64,000 bases of DNA, taken from an uncultured Nesterenkonia sp. Its GTDB lineage: Bacteria; Actinomycetota; Actinomycetes; Actinomycetales; Micrococcaceae. Below are positions 1-9,354 of the stretch, in pieces. Numbering within the stretch: the stretch's first letter is position 1; every line of letters starts with the position of its first letter. The DNA lies in NCBI GenBank assembly GCA_947494195.1, contig CANLUC010000001.1, positions 62,001 to 126,000 of the forward strand, given 5' to 3'. The notes under the pieces were generated by a model. It saw only the letters and a program-made list of their open reading frames with translations. It was not told the DNA's origin and did no database searches. Made by a program: the position numbers and the translations under genes.

Positions 1-141
1 CAGGTCATCGCCGATGTCCTGGACTCCTACGAGCGTCACCTCACGTTCCTCACCATGAGCGAAGAGGGTGGCCAGTCAGCCTCCCTGCACACCGACAGCA
101 ACATCCCGGATGACTGGGATCACGACCGCACGCACGGATAA
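1..141 (+). CDS. 3' end of an upstream gene, possibly a BCCT choline transporter
   Basis: An open frame enters from the left edge and stops at TAA (139-141), leaving 46 codons. The visible tail is hydrophilic and acidic (ends NIPDDWDHDRTHG) and contains VLDSYERHLTFL. The stop overlaps the AAGGAG ribosome site of betB, so the two genes are almost certainly co-transcribed. Long soluble C-terminal tails of this kind are known in BetT-type choline transporters, and a transporter ahead of betB-betA is a common arrangement. Too little is present to prove the family; a regulator is the main alternative. Confidence 0.5.
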   Translation, partial: QVIADVLDSYERHLTFLTMSEEGGQSASLHTDSNIPDDWDHDRTHG

Positions 142-150
142 GGAGCACGA

Positions 151-1644
151 ATGAGCACAGCAGAGCAGGTCTCAACGCTGTTCATCGACGGTAAATGGGT
201 TCCAGCCCAGTCCGGCGAGACGCGCACGATCTATTGCCCAGCAGACGGCTCCGAAGTCGATGTGGTCTCCGAGGCCGGCGAGGCGGACACCATTGCCGCC
301 ATCGCCGCCGCCCGCAAGGCCTTCGACTCCCATGTCTGGGCCGACACCCCTGCCGCCGAGCGCGGCGCCTTCGTGACCGCGGTGGCTGACGCCATCGAGG
401 ATCGCAAGGACGAGTTCGCCCGCGCCGAGGCCCTGGACACCGGCAAGCGGTTCGTCGAGGCGCAGATCGACATGGACGACATCATCGCCTGCTACCGGCA
501 CTTCGGGAAGCTGGCCGACGCCGAGTCCGGTCGCCTGATCGACGCCGGGGACCCCACGGTCCTCTCCCGCGTCGTGTACGAGCCGGTCGGCGTCGTCGGG
601 ATGATCACCCCGTGGAACTACCCGCTGCTGCAGGCGGCCTGGAAGATGGCACCTGCCCTGGCGGCAGGCAACAGCTTCATCCTCAAGCCCGCCGAGCTGA
701 CCCCGCACACCGGGATGCTGATCATGGACGTCTATGACTCGCTGGGCCTTCCCGCGGGCGTGGCGAACCTGATCACCGGCGCCGGCGCCACGGCAGGCGC
801 CCCGCTGTCCTCGCACCCCGATGTGGACATGGTCTCCTTCACCGGAGGCGTGGTCACCGGGCGCAAGATTGCCGCCACCGCGGCAGAGACGGTCAAGAAG
901 GTCGCGCTGGAGCTCGGCGGCAAGAACCCCAATGTGGTCTTCGCCGACGCCGACTTCGACGCCGCCGTGGACAACGCGCTCAACGCCGGCTTCGTCGACT
1001 CCGGGCTGGTCTGCTCCGCAGGCACCCGGCTGATCATCGAGGAGTCCATCAAGGAGAAGTTCGTCACCGAACTGGTCCGCCGCGCTGAGCACATCCGGAT
1101 GGGCGGACCCTTCGAGGAGTCCGCCGAGACCGGTCCGCTGATCTCGGCCGAGCACCGCCAGAAGGTGTATGACTACACCCAGCGCGGCATCGAGGAGGGC
1201 GCGACCCTGCGGACCGGGCACCACTTCGGCGGCGAGGAGCACCGCAACGGGTACTTCTACGCGCCCACCGTGCTCGATGACGTCAAGCGCGGCATGTCAG
1301 TGGTAGTCGAGGAAGGCTTCGGCCCGGTCATCACCGTGGAGACCTTCACCACCGAGGCGGAGGCCATCGAGACGGCCAATGACACGATCTACGGCTTGGC
1401 CGGCGCCGTGTGGACCTCCAACCGCGGCACCGCCCACCGGGTCTCCTCGCGGTTGCGCCACGGCACCATCTGGATCAACGACTACCACCCCTACGTGCCG
1501 CAGGCCGAGTGGGGCGGCTTCAAGCAGTCCGGCGTCGGACGCGAGCTGGGCCATATGGGACTGGACGAGTACCGCGAGTCCAAGCACATCTACGAGAACA
1601 CGGAGCCCGCCGTCACCGGCTGGTTCAGCATGCCGGAGAAATAA
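151..1644 (+). CDS. betB: Betaine-aldehyde dehydrogenase
   Basis: NAD(P)-dependent aldehyde dehydrogenase of 497 residues, the usual family length. It should oxidise betaine aldehyde to glycine betaine, the second step of making this osmoprotectant from choline, in the cytoplasm. Visible family marks are TPWNYP (153-158), KPAE (179-182), the general-base glutamate in LELGGKNP (E254) and the catalytic cysteine in GLVCSAGTR (C288). The start is ATG 8 nt behind AAGGAG. betA follows 9 bp later in the same direction, and this neighbour is the main reason for choosing betaine aldehyde over other aldehydes. Other ALDH substrates cannot be excluded from sequence alone. Confidence 0.88.
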   Translation: MSTAEQVSTLFIDGKWVPAQSGETRTIYCPADGSEVDVVSEAGEADTIAAIAAARKAFDSHVWADTPAAERGAFVTAVADAIEDRKDEFARAEALDTGKRFVEAQIDMDDIIACYRHFGKLADAESGRLIDAGDPTVLSRVVYEPVGVVGMITPWNYPLLQAAWKMAPALAAGNSFILKPAELTPHTGMLIMDVYDSLGLPAGVANLITGAGATAGAPLSSHPDVDMVSFTGGVVTGRKIAATAAETVKKVALELGGKNPNVVFADADFDAAVDNALNAGFVDSGLVCSAGTRLIIEESIKEKFVTELVRRAEHIRMGGPFEESAETGPLISAEHRQKVYDYTQRGIEEGATLRTGHHFGGEEHRNGYFYAPTVLDDVKRGMSVVVEEGFGPVITVETFTTEAEAIETANDTIYGLAGAVWTSNRGTAHRVSSRLRHGTIWINDYHPYVPQAEWGGFKQSGVGRELGHMGLDEYRESKHIYENTEPAVTGWFSMPEK

Positions 1645-1653
1645 GGAGACCCC

Positions 1654-3210
1654 GTGGAGAACACCAGTTTCGACTACGTCGTCATCGGCGGCGGCTCTGG
1701 CGGCGCCGCCGTCGCCGCCCGCCTGTCCGAGGACCCGAACGTGACCGTGGCGCTGCTCGAGGCAGGCCCGACCGACGCCGACAAGCCAGAGGTGCTGCAG
1801 CTCAATCGCTGGATGGAGCTGCTGGAGTCCGGCTACGACTGGGACTACCTCATCGAGCCCCAGGAGAACGGCAACTCCTTCATGCGTCACGCCCGTGCCA
1901 AGGTGCTCGGCGGCTGCTCCTCACACAACTCCTGCATCGCCTTCTGGGCGCTGCGCGAGGACATGGATTCCTGGGAGGCACAGGGTGCGGTCGGCTGGAA
2001 CGCCGAGACGACCTATCCGCTGTTCCAGCGGCTGGAGACCAACGACGCCCCGGGCGAGCACCACGGCCGCAGCGGCCCGGTGAACCTGATGACCATCCCG
2101 CCGCGGGACCCCTGCGGCGTGGCGCTGCTCGATGCCTGCGAGCAGCAGGGCATCCCCCGGGTGCAGTTCAACACCGGGGAGACCGTGCTGAAGGGTGCGA
2201 ACTTCTTCCAGGTCAACCGCAGGGAGGACGGGACGCGCTCCTCCTCCTCAGTGTCCTATCTGCACCCGATCCTGGAGCGGGCGAACCTGACGATCCTCAC
2301 CGACACCTGGGTGCGCGAGATCGTCTTCGAGGGTGACCGCGCGGTGGCGGTGGACGGCGTGAACAACGCCTTCGGCCGGTCCCAGCGGATCAGCGCGAAG
2401 AAAGAGATCGTGCTCTCCGCGGGAGCCATCGACTCGCCGAAGCTGCTGATGCTCTCCGGGATCGGCCCGGCCGAGCACCTGGCGGAGTTCGGCATCGAGG
2501 CCCGCGTGGACTCCCCCGGCGTGGGCGAGCACCTGCAGGACCACCCGGAGGCGGTCATCGCGTGGGACGCCAAGCAGCCCATGGTGGAGGACTCCTACCA
2601 GTGGTGGGAGATCGGGATCTTCTCGGCCACCCGCGAGGGACTGGACCGCCCGGACCTGATGATGCACTACGGCTCGGTGCCCTTCGACATGCACACGCTG
2701 CGTCAGGGCTACCCCACCTCGGAGAACACCTTCTGCCTGACCCCCAACGTCACCCACGCGAAGTCCCGCGGCACCGTGCGGCTCCGCTCCAAGGACTACC
2801 GGGACAAGCCGAAGGTCGATCCGCGGTACTTCACCGACCCGGAGGGTCATGACATGCGCGTGGCGGTGGAGGGCATCAAGCTCGCCCGCGAGATCGCCGC
2901 GCAGCCTGCCATGGCCGAATGGGCCGGCGAGGAGCTCTTCCCCGGCAAGGGCACGCAGTCCGATGAGGAGCTCGCGGACTACGTCACCCGCACGCACAAC
3001 ACCGTCTACCACCCGGCAGGCTCCGTGCGGATGGGCGCCGATGACGATGCCATGTCACCGGTGGACTCCCAGCTGCGGGTCAAGGGCGTCAAGGGTCTGC
3101 GCGTGGCCGACGCCTCGGTGATGCCGGAGCTGACCACGGTCAACCCGAACATCACCACCATGATGATCGGTGAGCGCTGCGCGGACCTGATCAAGGCGGA
3201 CCACGCCTAG
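1654..3210 (+). CDS. betA: Choline dehydrogenase-type GMC oxidoreductase
   Basis: FAD enzyme of the GMC family, 518 residues, expected to oxidise choline to betaine aldehyde. The FAD-binding loop is VIGGGSGGAAVAARL near residues 10-24. The first GMC signature (KVLGGCSSHNSC) lies near 83-94 and the second (GAIDSPKLLMLSGIGP) near 257-272. The catalytic His and Asn positions are in HPAGSVRMG (about 455) and TVNPNITT (about 497). The start is GTG at 1654, placed by AAGGAG 5 nt upstream; it lies 9 bp after betB. It is slightly shorter than E. coli BetA (about 556 residues), and GMC substrate prediction is weak, so the choline call rests mainly on betB. Confidence 0.82.
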   Translation: MENTSFDYVVIGGGSGGAAVAARLSEDPNVTVALLEAGPTDADKPEVLQLNRWMELLESGYDWDYLIEPQENGNSFMRHARAKVLGGCSSHNSCIAFWALREDMDSWEAQGAVGWNAETTYPLFQRLETNDAPGEHHGRSGPVNLMTIPPRDPCGVALLDACEQQGIPRVQFNTGETVLKGANFFQVNRREDGTRSSSSVSYLHPILERANLTILTDTWVREIVFEGDRAVAVDGVNNAFGRSQRISAKKEIVLSAGAIDSPKLLMLSGIGPAEHLAEFGIEARVDSPGVGEHLQDHPEAVIAWDAKQPMVEDSYQWWEIGIFSATREGLDRPDLMMHYGSVPFDMHTLRQGYPTSENTFCLTPNVTHAKSRGTVRLRSKDYRDKPKVDPRYFTDPEGHDMRVAVEGIKLAREIAAQPAMAEWAGEELFPGKGTQSDEELADYVTRTHNTVYHPAGSVRMGADDDAMSPVDSQLRVKGVKGLRVADASVMPELTTVNPNITTMMIGERCADLIKADHA

Positions 3211-3227
3211 ATCTCCCCGCCCCACAT

Positions 3228-3294
3228 CGAGTGGGCGATTTTCGTGAGTTTTCCTCCCCTGCGGCGTGTGAAACTCCCGAAAATCGCCCACTCG
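3228..3294. repeat. Large intergenic palindrome (family C)
   Basis: Arms 3228-3252 and 3270-3294 form a nearly perfect stem of about 25 bp. The first 17 bp pair without mismatch (CGAGTGGGCGATTTTCG), and the loop is about 17 nt. It sits between the convergent ends of betA and the phosphatase gene, where a two-way terminator would be expected. There is no U tract, and the stem is longer than a normal terminator. It resembles in size and core (GGCGATTTTCG) the other palindromes at 41-52 kb and 60-61 kb. Confidence 0.75.
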
Positions 3295-3316
3295 TGTGTG
3301 TTTGTAGGGAAACCGC

Positions 3317-4078
3317 TCAGATGGCGGGGGTGCTCAGCTCGGGGTTCTGCAGCTCCGGGGAGAGGTTGATCAGCCGCAGCCGCGCGTGATCGGCGATCTG
3401 CGCATCGGTGAGCTCGCGGATCGCACGGGCCTCGGCGTCGTCGTCGTGCTCCTCGTCCAGCCCGGCGTTCGGCAGCGAGGAGGAGACCGAGCCCGAGGTC
3501 AGCGGGATGTCGAGCACCGTGACCGCGGCCGGGGTGAGCGGGATGAACTGGCGCCGATCCAGCAGCCCGAGCCCCTCGAAGAGCACCCGCAGCGCAGCAC
3601 CATGAGAGACGACGACGGCGGTGCGCACCTCGAAGCTGAGATCCGCTGAGGCGGTGGGCGCGATCTCCGCGGTGGAGCGCACGATGTCGCTGAAGGCGCG
3701 CGTCATCCGGGCCTGCAGATCCGCATGCGACTCTCCCCCGGCCGGGGTGTAGCTCCCGGCGCGCCAGCCCTCGAAGTTCTCCGGCTCGGCGTCGCGGATC
3801 TCCGCGGCGAAGGCGCCCTCCCATTCACCGAGGCTCTGCTCGCGCAGCTCGTCCCAGATCTGCGGCTGCAGCTCGAGCCCGAACTCGGCGAAGGTCTGCT
3901 GGGTCCGCACCAGGCTGGAGACATAGGCCTTCGCCGGGTTCTGCGCGCGCACGAAGGCTCCCGTGGTGCGCGCCTGCAGCCTCCCTGATTCGGCCAGCGA
4001 GATGTCTGAATGCCCTTGCAGGCGGTGGGTCTTGTTCCAGTCGGTCTCGCCGTGGCGGACAAGCAGGATTCGAATCAT
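3317..4078 (-). CDS. Histidine phosphatase (phosphoglycerate-mutase superfamily)
   Basis: Protein of 253 residues. The phosphohistidine motif is VRHGETDWN near residues 7-15 and the second catalytic histidine is in VVVSHGAALRVL. This fold covers cofactor-dependent phosphoglycerate mutases and many broad phosphatases. Length, the single domain and an acidic stretch near the C-terminus (GLDEEHDDDAEARA) fit a phosphatase of unknown substrate better than glycolytic GpmA. The start is the ATG at 4078, preceded by GAGGAG; a longer in-frame extension upstream has no support. It diverges from rmuC, and the 189 bp between them show no clear feature beyond room for two promoters. Confidence 0.8.
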   Translation of the reverse strand: MIRILLVRHGETDWNKTHRLQGHSDISLAESGRLQARTTGAFVRAQNPAKAYVSSLVRTQQTFAEFGLELQPQIWDELREQSLGEWEGAFAAEIRDAEPENFEGWRAGSYTPAGGESHADLQARMTRAFSDIVRSTAEIAPTASADLSFEVRTAVVVSHGAALRVLFEGLGLLDRRQFIPLTPAAVTVLDIPLTSGSVSSSLPNAGLDEEHDDDAEARAIRELTDAQIADHARLRLINLSPELQNPELSTPAI

Positions 4079-4267
4079 GGGGCTCCTCGGGTTCTGACGG
4101 ACGGCGCCATGGGTGGCGCGGCTTCTCTGCTGCAAGCCTATGCCAGCGGGCACGTGGGGTGCGCATGCCCTCCTGCGTGGCACCGCACGGTCGCCCGTCA
4201 GATCAGACCCCATGTCCCCCTCCTCAGGTCACACTCCATGTCAGTCCCCGGTGGCATGCTGGGTGGC

Positions 4268-5479
4268 ATGACCCTCGTGTACTTCCTCAGCGGACTTCTC
4301 CTCGGCGTGCTGGCCAGCTGGCTGGTGCTGTATCTGTTGCGCCGCGGCACCGATGACGCCAGTCAGCTCCGTGGCCAGCTGGAGAGCAGGCAGACCGAGC
4401 TGAGCCTCGCCCAGACGGAGCTTGCCGGGACCCAGCAGGAGCTCAGCCTGGCGAAGGGTCGGCTGTGGGAGCTGGAGCGACGCCGTGAGGAGGACGCCGA
4501 TGCCGCACGGGAGCGCGAGACCCTCGTGGAGATGCTGCATCCGGTGCGCCAGGGCGTCACCGAGATGCAGCGCCGGGTCCAGGAGTTGGAGACCGAGCGG
4601 GCCGCCCAGCATTCCCGGCTGAGCCAGCAGCTGACCGCCGCGGCGGAGACCGATGCGCGGATCATGGAATCCACCCAGGCGCTGCTCGGGAGCCTGCATT
4701 CGAACTCCGCGCGCGGACACTGGGGCGAGGTGCAGCTGCGCCGAGTCGTGGAGGCCGCCGGGATGATCCCGCATGTGGACTTCACCGAACAGCACAGCTC
4801 CCGCGGCGCCGACGGCCAGCTGCTCATCCCGGACATGGTGGTGCACCTCCCCGGCGGGCGTCAGCTGGTCCTCGATGCCAAGGCGCCGCTGAATGCCACG
4901 AATCCCACGCTGCAGGCCAAGGCGCTGCGCTCTCGCGTGGACGAGCTGGCCAAGAAGCGGTACTGGGAGGCGGTGGACCTCTCCCCCGATGTGGTGTTCT
5001 GCTTCGTGCCGGCGGAATCGCTGCTCTCCGCCGCCATGGAGGCGGACCCCAACCTGCTCGACGACGCCCTCTCCAAGGGCGTGACACTGGTCTCACCCGC
5101 TTCGCTGCTGGCCTCGCTGAAGGCAGTCTCCGCCGCCTGGCGGCAGGAGCGGCTGGCGCAGAACATCCGCGAGGTGGTGGACCACTCGCGGGATCTCTAC
5201 CGGCGCCTGGCCAAGATGAGCGAACACCTGGCGCGCACCGGGGATCGGCTGCGCCAGGCGGTCACGGCGTACAACGGGCTGATCGGCAACATCGAACGCC
5301 AGGTGCTGCCGAAGGTGGAGGCGATGAGTCGGCTGGAAGTGGGCGAACCCTCCGCGGAGTCAGCGTCCGCCGAGCCCCTGCTGGAGGACCTCGGCGAGAC
5401 GCTGAGCGCGACGGCGGTGAGCACCGAGGTCAATCCGTTGGGCCCCCGGCTGGAGGCCGAACGGTCGAGTTCGGAGTGA
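4268..5479 (+). CDS. rmuC: RmuC-family DNA recombination protein
   Basis: Protein of about 403 residues. One N-terminal membrane segment (FLSGLLLGVLASWLVLYLL) is followed by a long coiled coil rich in Glu, Gln and Arg to about residue 135. The RmuC core then carries NSARGHWGEVQLRRVVE, LIPDMVVHLPGG and VLDAKAPL. RmuC proteins have a restriction-enzyme-like (PD-(D/E)xK) core and limit DNA inversions at short repeats in E. coli; the biochemical role is not settled. The start at 4268 puts the membrane helix at the N-terminus. ATGs at 4238 and 4256 are also in frame, and none has a clear ribosome site. Confidence 0.85.
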   Translation: MTLVYFLSGLLLGVLASWLVLYLLRRGTDDASQLRGQLESRQTELSLAQTELAGTQQELSLAKGRLWELERRREEDADAARERETLVEMLHPVRQGVTEMQRRVQELETERAAQHSRLSQQLTAAAETDARIMESTQALLGSLHSNSARGHWGEVQLRRVVEAAGMIPHVDFTEQHSSRGADGQLLIPDMVVHLPGGRQLVLDAKAPLNATNPTLQAKALRSRVDELAKKRYWEAVDLSPDVVFCFVPAESLLSAAMEADPNLLDDALSKGVTLVSPASLLASLKAVSAAWRQERLAQNIREVVDHSRDLYRRLAKMSEHLARTGDRLRQAVTAYNGLIGNIERQVLPKVEAMSRLEVGEPSAESASAEPLLEDLGETLSATAVSTEVNPLGPRLEAERSSSE

Positions 5480-5483
5480 GGCC

Positions 5484-5521
5484 GGGGCTGAGCGCTGCCT
5501 CCGGGTCTGAGCGCTAGATGC
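5484..5521. repeat. 19-bp tandem duplication across a stop codon
   Basis: Units 5484-5502 and 5503-5521 share GGG, CTGAGCGCT and neighbouring bases at a 19-bp offset. The second unit contains the TAG stop of the minus-strand carboxylate carrier (5514-5516). One of several short tandem duplications at gene ends in this window. Confidence 0.5.
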
Positions 5522-7172
5522 TGAGCCCGAAGACCCAGACCAGGATGGTCATGGACACGATCGTGATGCAGATGACCCCGGCCACGTTGAGCCAGATGCC
5601 GCCCTTGATCATCTGCCCGATCGTTACGTATCCCGACCCGTAGGCGATGGCGTTCGGCGGAGTCGCGACGGGCAGCATGAACGCACAGGTCGCGGCCAGC
5701 GCCACCGGCGCGGCGAGGATCAGCGGATCCAGGCCCGTGCCCAATGCCACACCGGAGGCCACCGGAAGGAAGGTGGCCGCCGTCGCCGTGTTGGAGGTCA
5801 TCTCGGTGAGCAGCAGGATGCCCACGGTGGCGACCAGCACGAGCACCCAGACCGGGATGCCGGAGAGTCCCTCGACCTGCTCGCCGAGCCAGGTGGAGAG
5901 TCCCGAGTCGCCGAACTGTCCGGAGAGCGCCAGGCCGCCGCCGAAGAGCAGCAGCACGCCCCAGGGCAGCTTCGCGGCGTATTCCCAGTCCAGCAGGCGC
6001 ACGCCCTTGGCGGCGCCGCCGGGGAGCAGGAACAGGAGCAGTCCGACCACCATGGCGATGCCGGCGTCGGAGATGAAGGGGTCCTCCATGCCGAGCAGGT
6101 TCGTGGAGATCAGCGGGATCGAGACCCAGGACAGTGCCGCGAGGATGAAGATGATCAGCACGCGCGTCTCACCGGCGGCCATCGGGCCGAGCTTGCGCAG
6201 CTCGTCGCGGATGAGGTCGCTGCCGCCGGGGATGTCGTCGATCTCGGGCTTGAAGAGCACCTTGGTCAGCAGCACCCAGGTGATGATGAGCATGACCACG
6301 GAGATCGGCACGCCGACCAGCATCCACTGACCGAATCCGATGGTGACGTCGTGGTTCTCGGACATGTGGCCGACCAGCAGCGCATTCGGCGGGGTGCCGA
6401 TGATGGTGCCCAGCGAACCGACCGAGGCCGCATAGGCGATGCCGAGCATCAGCGCGGTCCCGAAGTTGGATTTCAGCGCGTTGTTGGTCTCGTCCTCGCC
6501 GGCGGACTTGGCGGTCTCCGGATCCTCGCCCTTGATGATCTTGTTCACCAGCATCAGCACCGAGACGCCGATGGGCAGCATCATCACGGCGGTGGCGGTG
6601 TTGGAGACCCACATGGACAGGAAGCCGGTGGCGATCATGAATCCGGCGATCAGGTTCGCCGGCTTGGAGCCCATGGCCCGCAGGGTCAGCAGCGCGATCC
6701 GGCGGTGCAGGTTCCAGCGCTGCATCGCCAGGGCGAGCATGAAGCCGCCCATGAACAGGAAGATGATGTTGTTGCCGTAGCTGGCACCCACATCATCCAC
6801 GGAGACTCCGCCCACAGCCTCCTCGGCGCTGCCGAAGTCACCGGAGGGCACCAGCAGCGGGAAGATGATCAGCGGGAGCAGCGCGGTGGCCGGGATCGGG
6901 ATCGCCTCGGTCATCCACCAGATGGCCATCAGAACGGCGGTGGCCGCGGTCAGCCGGGGCCAGACCTCGAGGTCACCCGGCATCACCAGGTAGACCAGCA
7001 GCGCGAGGACCACTCCGCCCACCAGGCCGACCATCCGGCGGATCAGCGCCGGACGCTCCAGCCCTTCAGCGCGAGCACCGACCGACTGTTCCTCGGCCTC
7101 GGCCTCCGACTGTGTTCGGGGGTCATATTTCTTCAGATGGTCGCCCGATACACGGGACCGCGGAGGCGTCAT
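5514..7172 (-). CDS. DASS/SLC13-family anion (dicarboxylate) symporter
   Basis: Integral membrane protein of 552 residues with a hydrophilic N-terminal tail of about 45 residues and roughly 11-12 membrane segments. The two inverted-repeat substrate and sodium loops of the DASS family are visible as SNTATAVMMLPIG and SNTATAATFLPV. The N-terminal half also has ATALLPLIIFPLL. Family members import di- and tricarboxylates, sulfate or similar anions with sodium; the substrate cannot be read here. The start ATG at 7172 has CAGGAG 9 nt upstream. It stands alone, convergent with rmuC. The 165 bp between it and the MFS gene contain nothing I recognise. Confidence 0.85.
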   Translation of the reverse strand: MTPPRSRVSGDHLKKYDPRTQSEAEAEEQSVGARAEGLERPALIRRMVGLVGGVVLALLVYLVMPGDLEVWPRLTAATAVLMAIWWMTEAIPIPATALLPLIIFPLLVPSGDFGSAEEAVGGVSVDDVGASYGNNIIFLFMGGFMLALAMQRWNLHRRIALLTLRAMGSKPANLIAGFMIATGFLSMWVSNTATAVMMLPIGVSVLMLVNKIIKGEDPETAKSAGEDETNNALKSNFGTALMLGIAYAASVGSLGTIIGTPPNALLVGHMSENHDVTIGFGQWMLVGVPISVVMLIITWVLLTKVLFKPEIDDIPGGSDLIRDELRKLGPMAAGETRVLIIFILAALSWVSIPLISTNLLGMEDPFISDAGIAMVVGLLLFLLPGGAAKGVRLLDWEYAAKLPWGVLLLFGGGLALSGQFGDSGLSTWLGEQVEGLSGIPVWVLVLVATVGILLLTEMTSNTATAATFLPVASGVALGTGLDPLILAAPVALAATCAFMLPVATPPNAIAYGSGYVTIGQMIKGGIWLNVAGVICITIVSMTILVWVFGLSI

Positions 7173-7337
7173 TGCCGATACTCCTGCTGGTGGCTGGACA
7201 GGTGTGCGCTATCTCGTGACAGGGCTCACAGAGTCTACGCGGACCGCGCGATGGTTGCCACTGGGAACGGCCTTGACGAGCCAATGCGGCGCGTCCGGAA
7301 CGCTCGGTGCCTCCCCGGCCGGAAGGCTTTGGGGTGC

Positions 7338-8552
7338 CTAGTTCCTCGGGAGCACGATGGCTGCCAGCAGGGTCGCCAGCCCCGCCAGCGCGAGCACCAT
7401 CGCCACGGTCCCCGGCCAGCCGGCCAGATGCAGCGCCGTGCCGCCGAGGTAGCCGAAGAGCGAGGAGCCGCCGTAGTAGCCCAGGTTGTACAGCGAGGCC
7501 GACTGCGCCCGGCCGGCCGTGGCTGCGGCGCCCACCCACCCCGAGGCCACCGCGTGCGCGGCGAAGAAGCCCCCGGTCAGCACCACGGTGCCGAGGATGA
7601 CCACCCAGAGATGTGGGATCAGCGTGAGCCCCACCCCCAGCATCATGATCAGGTTGCCCGTCAGCAGCACCGGCTTGCGGGAGTAGCGCGCCGCCAGCCT
7701 GCCCGCGCGTGGGGAGGACCAGGTGCCCGCGAGGTAGGCGAGGAAGACGAAGGAGGCGATTCCCAGCGGGATGGAGAACGGGGGCGCGGTGAGGTGGAAG
7801 CCGAGGAAGTTGTACATGGCGACGAAGCCGCCCATGGTCAGAAAACCCTGGAGGTAGAGGACCCGCAGCGTGGGTGAACCCAGGTTCCCGGTGAGTGAGC
7901 GCAGAGCCTCCCCCGGCCGGACCCGGGCAGGTGTGAAGTTCTGCGCGGCTGGCGCCAGCCGCAGGAAGACCAGCACGCAGATTGCCGCGATCACCGTGAC
8001 GAGCAGCATCCCGATCTTCCAGCCCAGCTGCTCCCCCACCGGCGCGGCCACGATGCGCCCGGTCAGCCCGCCCAGTGAGGTGCCCGAGATGTAGGTGCCC
8101 GCCGCGGCCACAGCGATCTTCGGACTGACCTCTTCATTGAGGTAGGCCACGGCCAGCGCCGGCACGCCGCCGAGCATGAAGCCCTCGATCAGCCGCAGCA
8201 CCAAGGCCAGCTCGAAGCCGAACTCCGCTGAGACTCCGGGCATCAGCACAGCCAGTCCGCCGAAGAGACAGGCCAGGCTGATCGCCCAGACCATGGCTGG
8301 TTTCCGGCCGTGCGCGTCTCCGATATAGGACCACGGGATGACGCCCACGGCCAGGCCGAGCGTGGCGGCGGAGATCATCAGTGCCGCCCGATCCGCGGAG
8401 ATCTGCTGCTCGGCGGCGATGAGTGGGAGCAGCCCCTGCGGGGAGTAGAGCTGCGCAAAGGTGGCCACGCCGATGAAGAAGAGTGCGATCAGCAGGCGTC
8501 GGCTGTGTGGGGTGTCCTGCCCGTCGCGCCCGGTCCGGCCGCGTGGCGTCAC
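7338..8552 (-). CDS. MFS efflux transporter (YnfM/AraJ-like)
   Basis: Protein of 404 residues with about 12 membrane segments. The opening helix carries FAQLYSPQGLLPLIA and the loop between helices 2 and 3 has GDAHGRKPA, the MFS signature. Both are typical of the drug/sugar efflux MFS group that includes YnfM. The start codon overlaps the stop of the TauE/SafE gene by 4 bp (ATGA), so the two are translationally coupled and probably act on related exported compounds. Substrate unknown. Confidence 0.85.
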   Translation of the reverse strand: MTPRGRTGRDGQDTPHSRRLLIALFFIGVATFAQLYSPQGLLPLIAAEQQISADRAALMISAATLGLAVGVIPWSYIGDAHGRKPAMVWAISLACLFGGLAVLMPGVSAEFGFELALVLRLIEGFMLGGVPALAVAYLNEEVSPKIAVAAAGTYISGTSLGGLTGRIVAAPVGEQLGWKIGMLLVTVIAAICVLVFLRLAPAAQNFTPARVRPGEALRSLTGNLGSPTLRVLYLQGFLTMGGFVAMYNFLGFHLTAPPFSIPLGIASFVFLAYLAGTWSSPRAGRLAARYSRKPVLLTGNLIMMLGVGLTLIPHLWVVILGTVVLTGGFFAAHAVASGWVGAAATAGRAQSASLYNLGYYGGSSLFGYLGGTALHLAGWPGTVAMVLALAGLATLLAAIVLPRN

Positions 8553-9313
8553 GCGAGCACCTCAAGGGTGCCGCGGATGATCGCCCCCGCACCACCGAGT
8601 CCAGCCAGTGTCATCGCCAGCTTTCGGGCGGCGGGGATGGAGACGCGTTTGGCCAGCTGGGTGCCGATCAGGATTCCGAGCACCACGGTCCCCACGATGA
8701 CCGGGAAGAGCCAGCCCAGCGAGGGACCCGAGTGACCGCCCAGGTCCACCGAGCCGAGCAGCAGCTTGGCCAGCACGGAGACTGCCCCCATGGTCATGAA
8801 GATGGGCTGCAGCGTGGCGGCGAAGCTGCGCTGGTCCCAGCGCGAGAGCCGGGAGTAGATGGCCATGACCGGGGCGGCCACGCCGGAGGCCGCGTTGAAG
8901 AACCCGCCGAGGACGCCCGCCACCAGTCCGGCGCCGCGGCCGGGCAGATGGGGCAGCCGGGGCAGCGTCACGGTCACGAGCAGCGCGAAGACCACGATCG
9001 CGCCCACGATGATCGAGAGCCACCCAGCGCTGAGCTGTCCCACCAGCCAGGCGCCGGGGAACGCTCCGATCACCGCGGCGGGCATGATCAGCCAGAAGTG
9101 ACGCCAGCTGACCTGCGACCACACCGCGATCATGATCAGGCAGCCGGAGACGAAGGTGGTCATGTTGGTGACCAGCACGCCGAAGGCCGGTCCCAGAAGG
9201 ATCGAGAGCACCGGGGCCACCACGAGGCCCACCCCGGTGCCGGAGACGCGCTGAAGGATCGTGCCGATCAGCACCGCGGCGGCGATCACCGCCGTCATGC
9301 CCAGCACCGTCAT
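8549..9313 (-). CDS. TauE/SafE-family membrane exporter
   Basis: Protein of 254 residues with about eight membrane segments. The two related halves typical of the TauE/SafE (DUF81) family begin with GTILQRVSGTGVGLVVAPVL. Members export sulfite, sulfoacetate and similar small organic anions. It is the first gene of a two-gene operon with an MFS carrier. Its ATG lies 6 nt after a TACGAT -10 box with no ribosome site, suggesting a leaderless mRNA. The substrate cannot be assigned. Confidence 0.85.
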   Translation of the reverse strand: MTVLGMTAVIAAAVLIGTILQRVSGTGVGLVVAPVLSILLGPAFGVLVTNMTTFVSGCLIMIAVWSQVSWRHFWLIMPAAVIGAFPGAWLVGQLSAGWLSIIVGAIVVFALLVTVTLPRLPHLPGRGAGLVAGVLGGFFNAASGVAAPVMAIYSRLSRWDQRSFAATLQPIFMTMGAVSVLAKLLLGSVDLGGHSGPSLGWLFPVIVGTVVLGILIGTQLAKRVSIPAARKLAMTLAGLGGAGAIIRGTLEVLA

Positions 9314-9319
9314 GCGTTC

Positions 9320-9325
9320 ATCGTA
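9320..9325 (-). promoter_or_regulatory. -10 box of a leaderless promoter (TauE/SafE gene)
   Basis: TACGAT on the minus strand, then 6 nt, then ATG (9313). The predicted transcript would begin at or next to the start codon. No Shine-Dalgarno sequence is present. Confidence 0.5.
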
Positions 9326-9354
9326 TGCCAGCCTCGGGCCTGCGATTCACGCGC

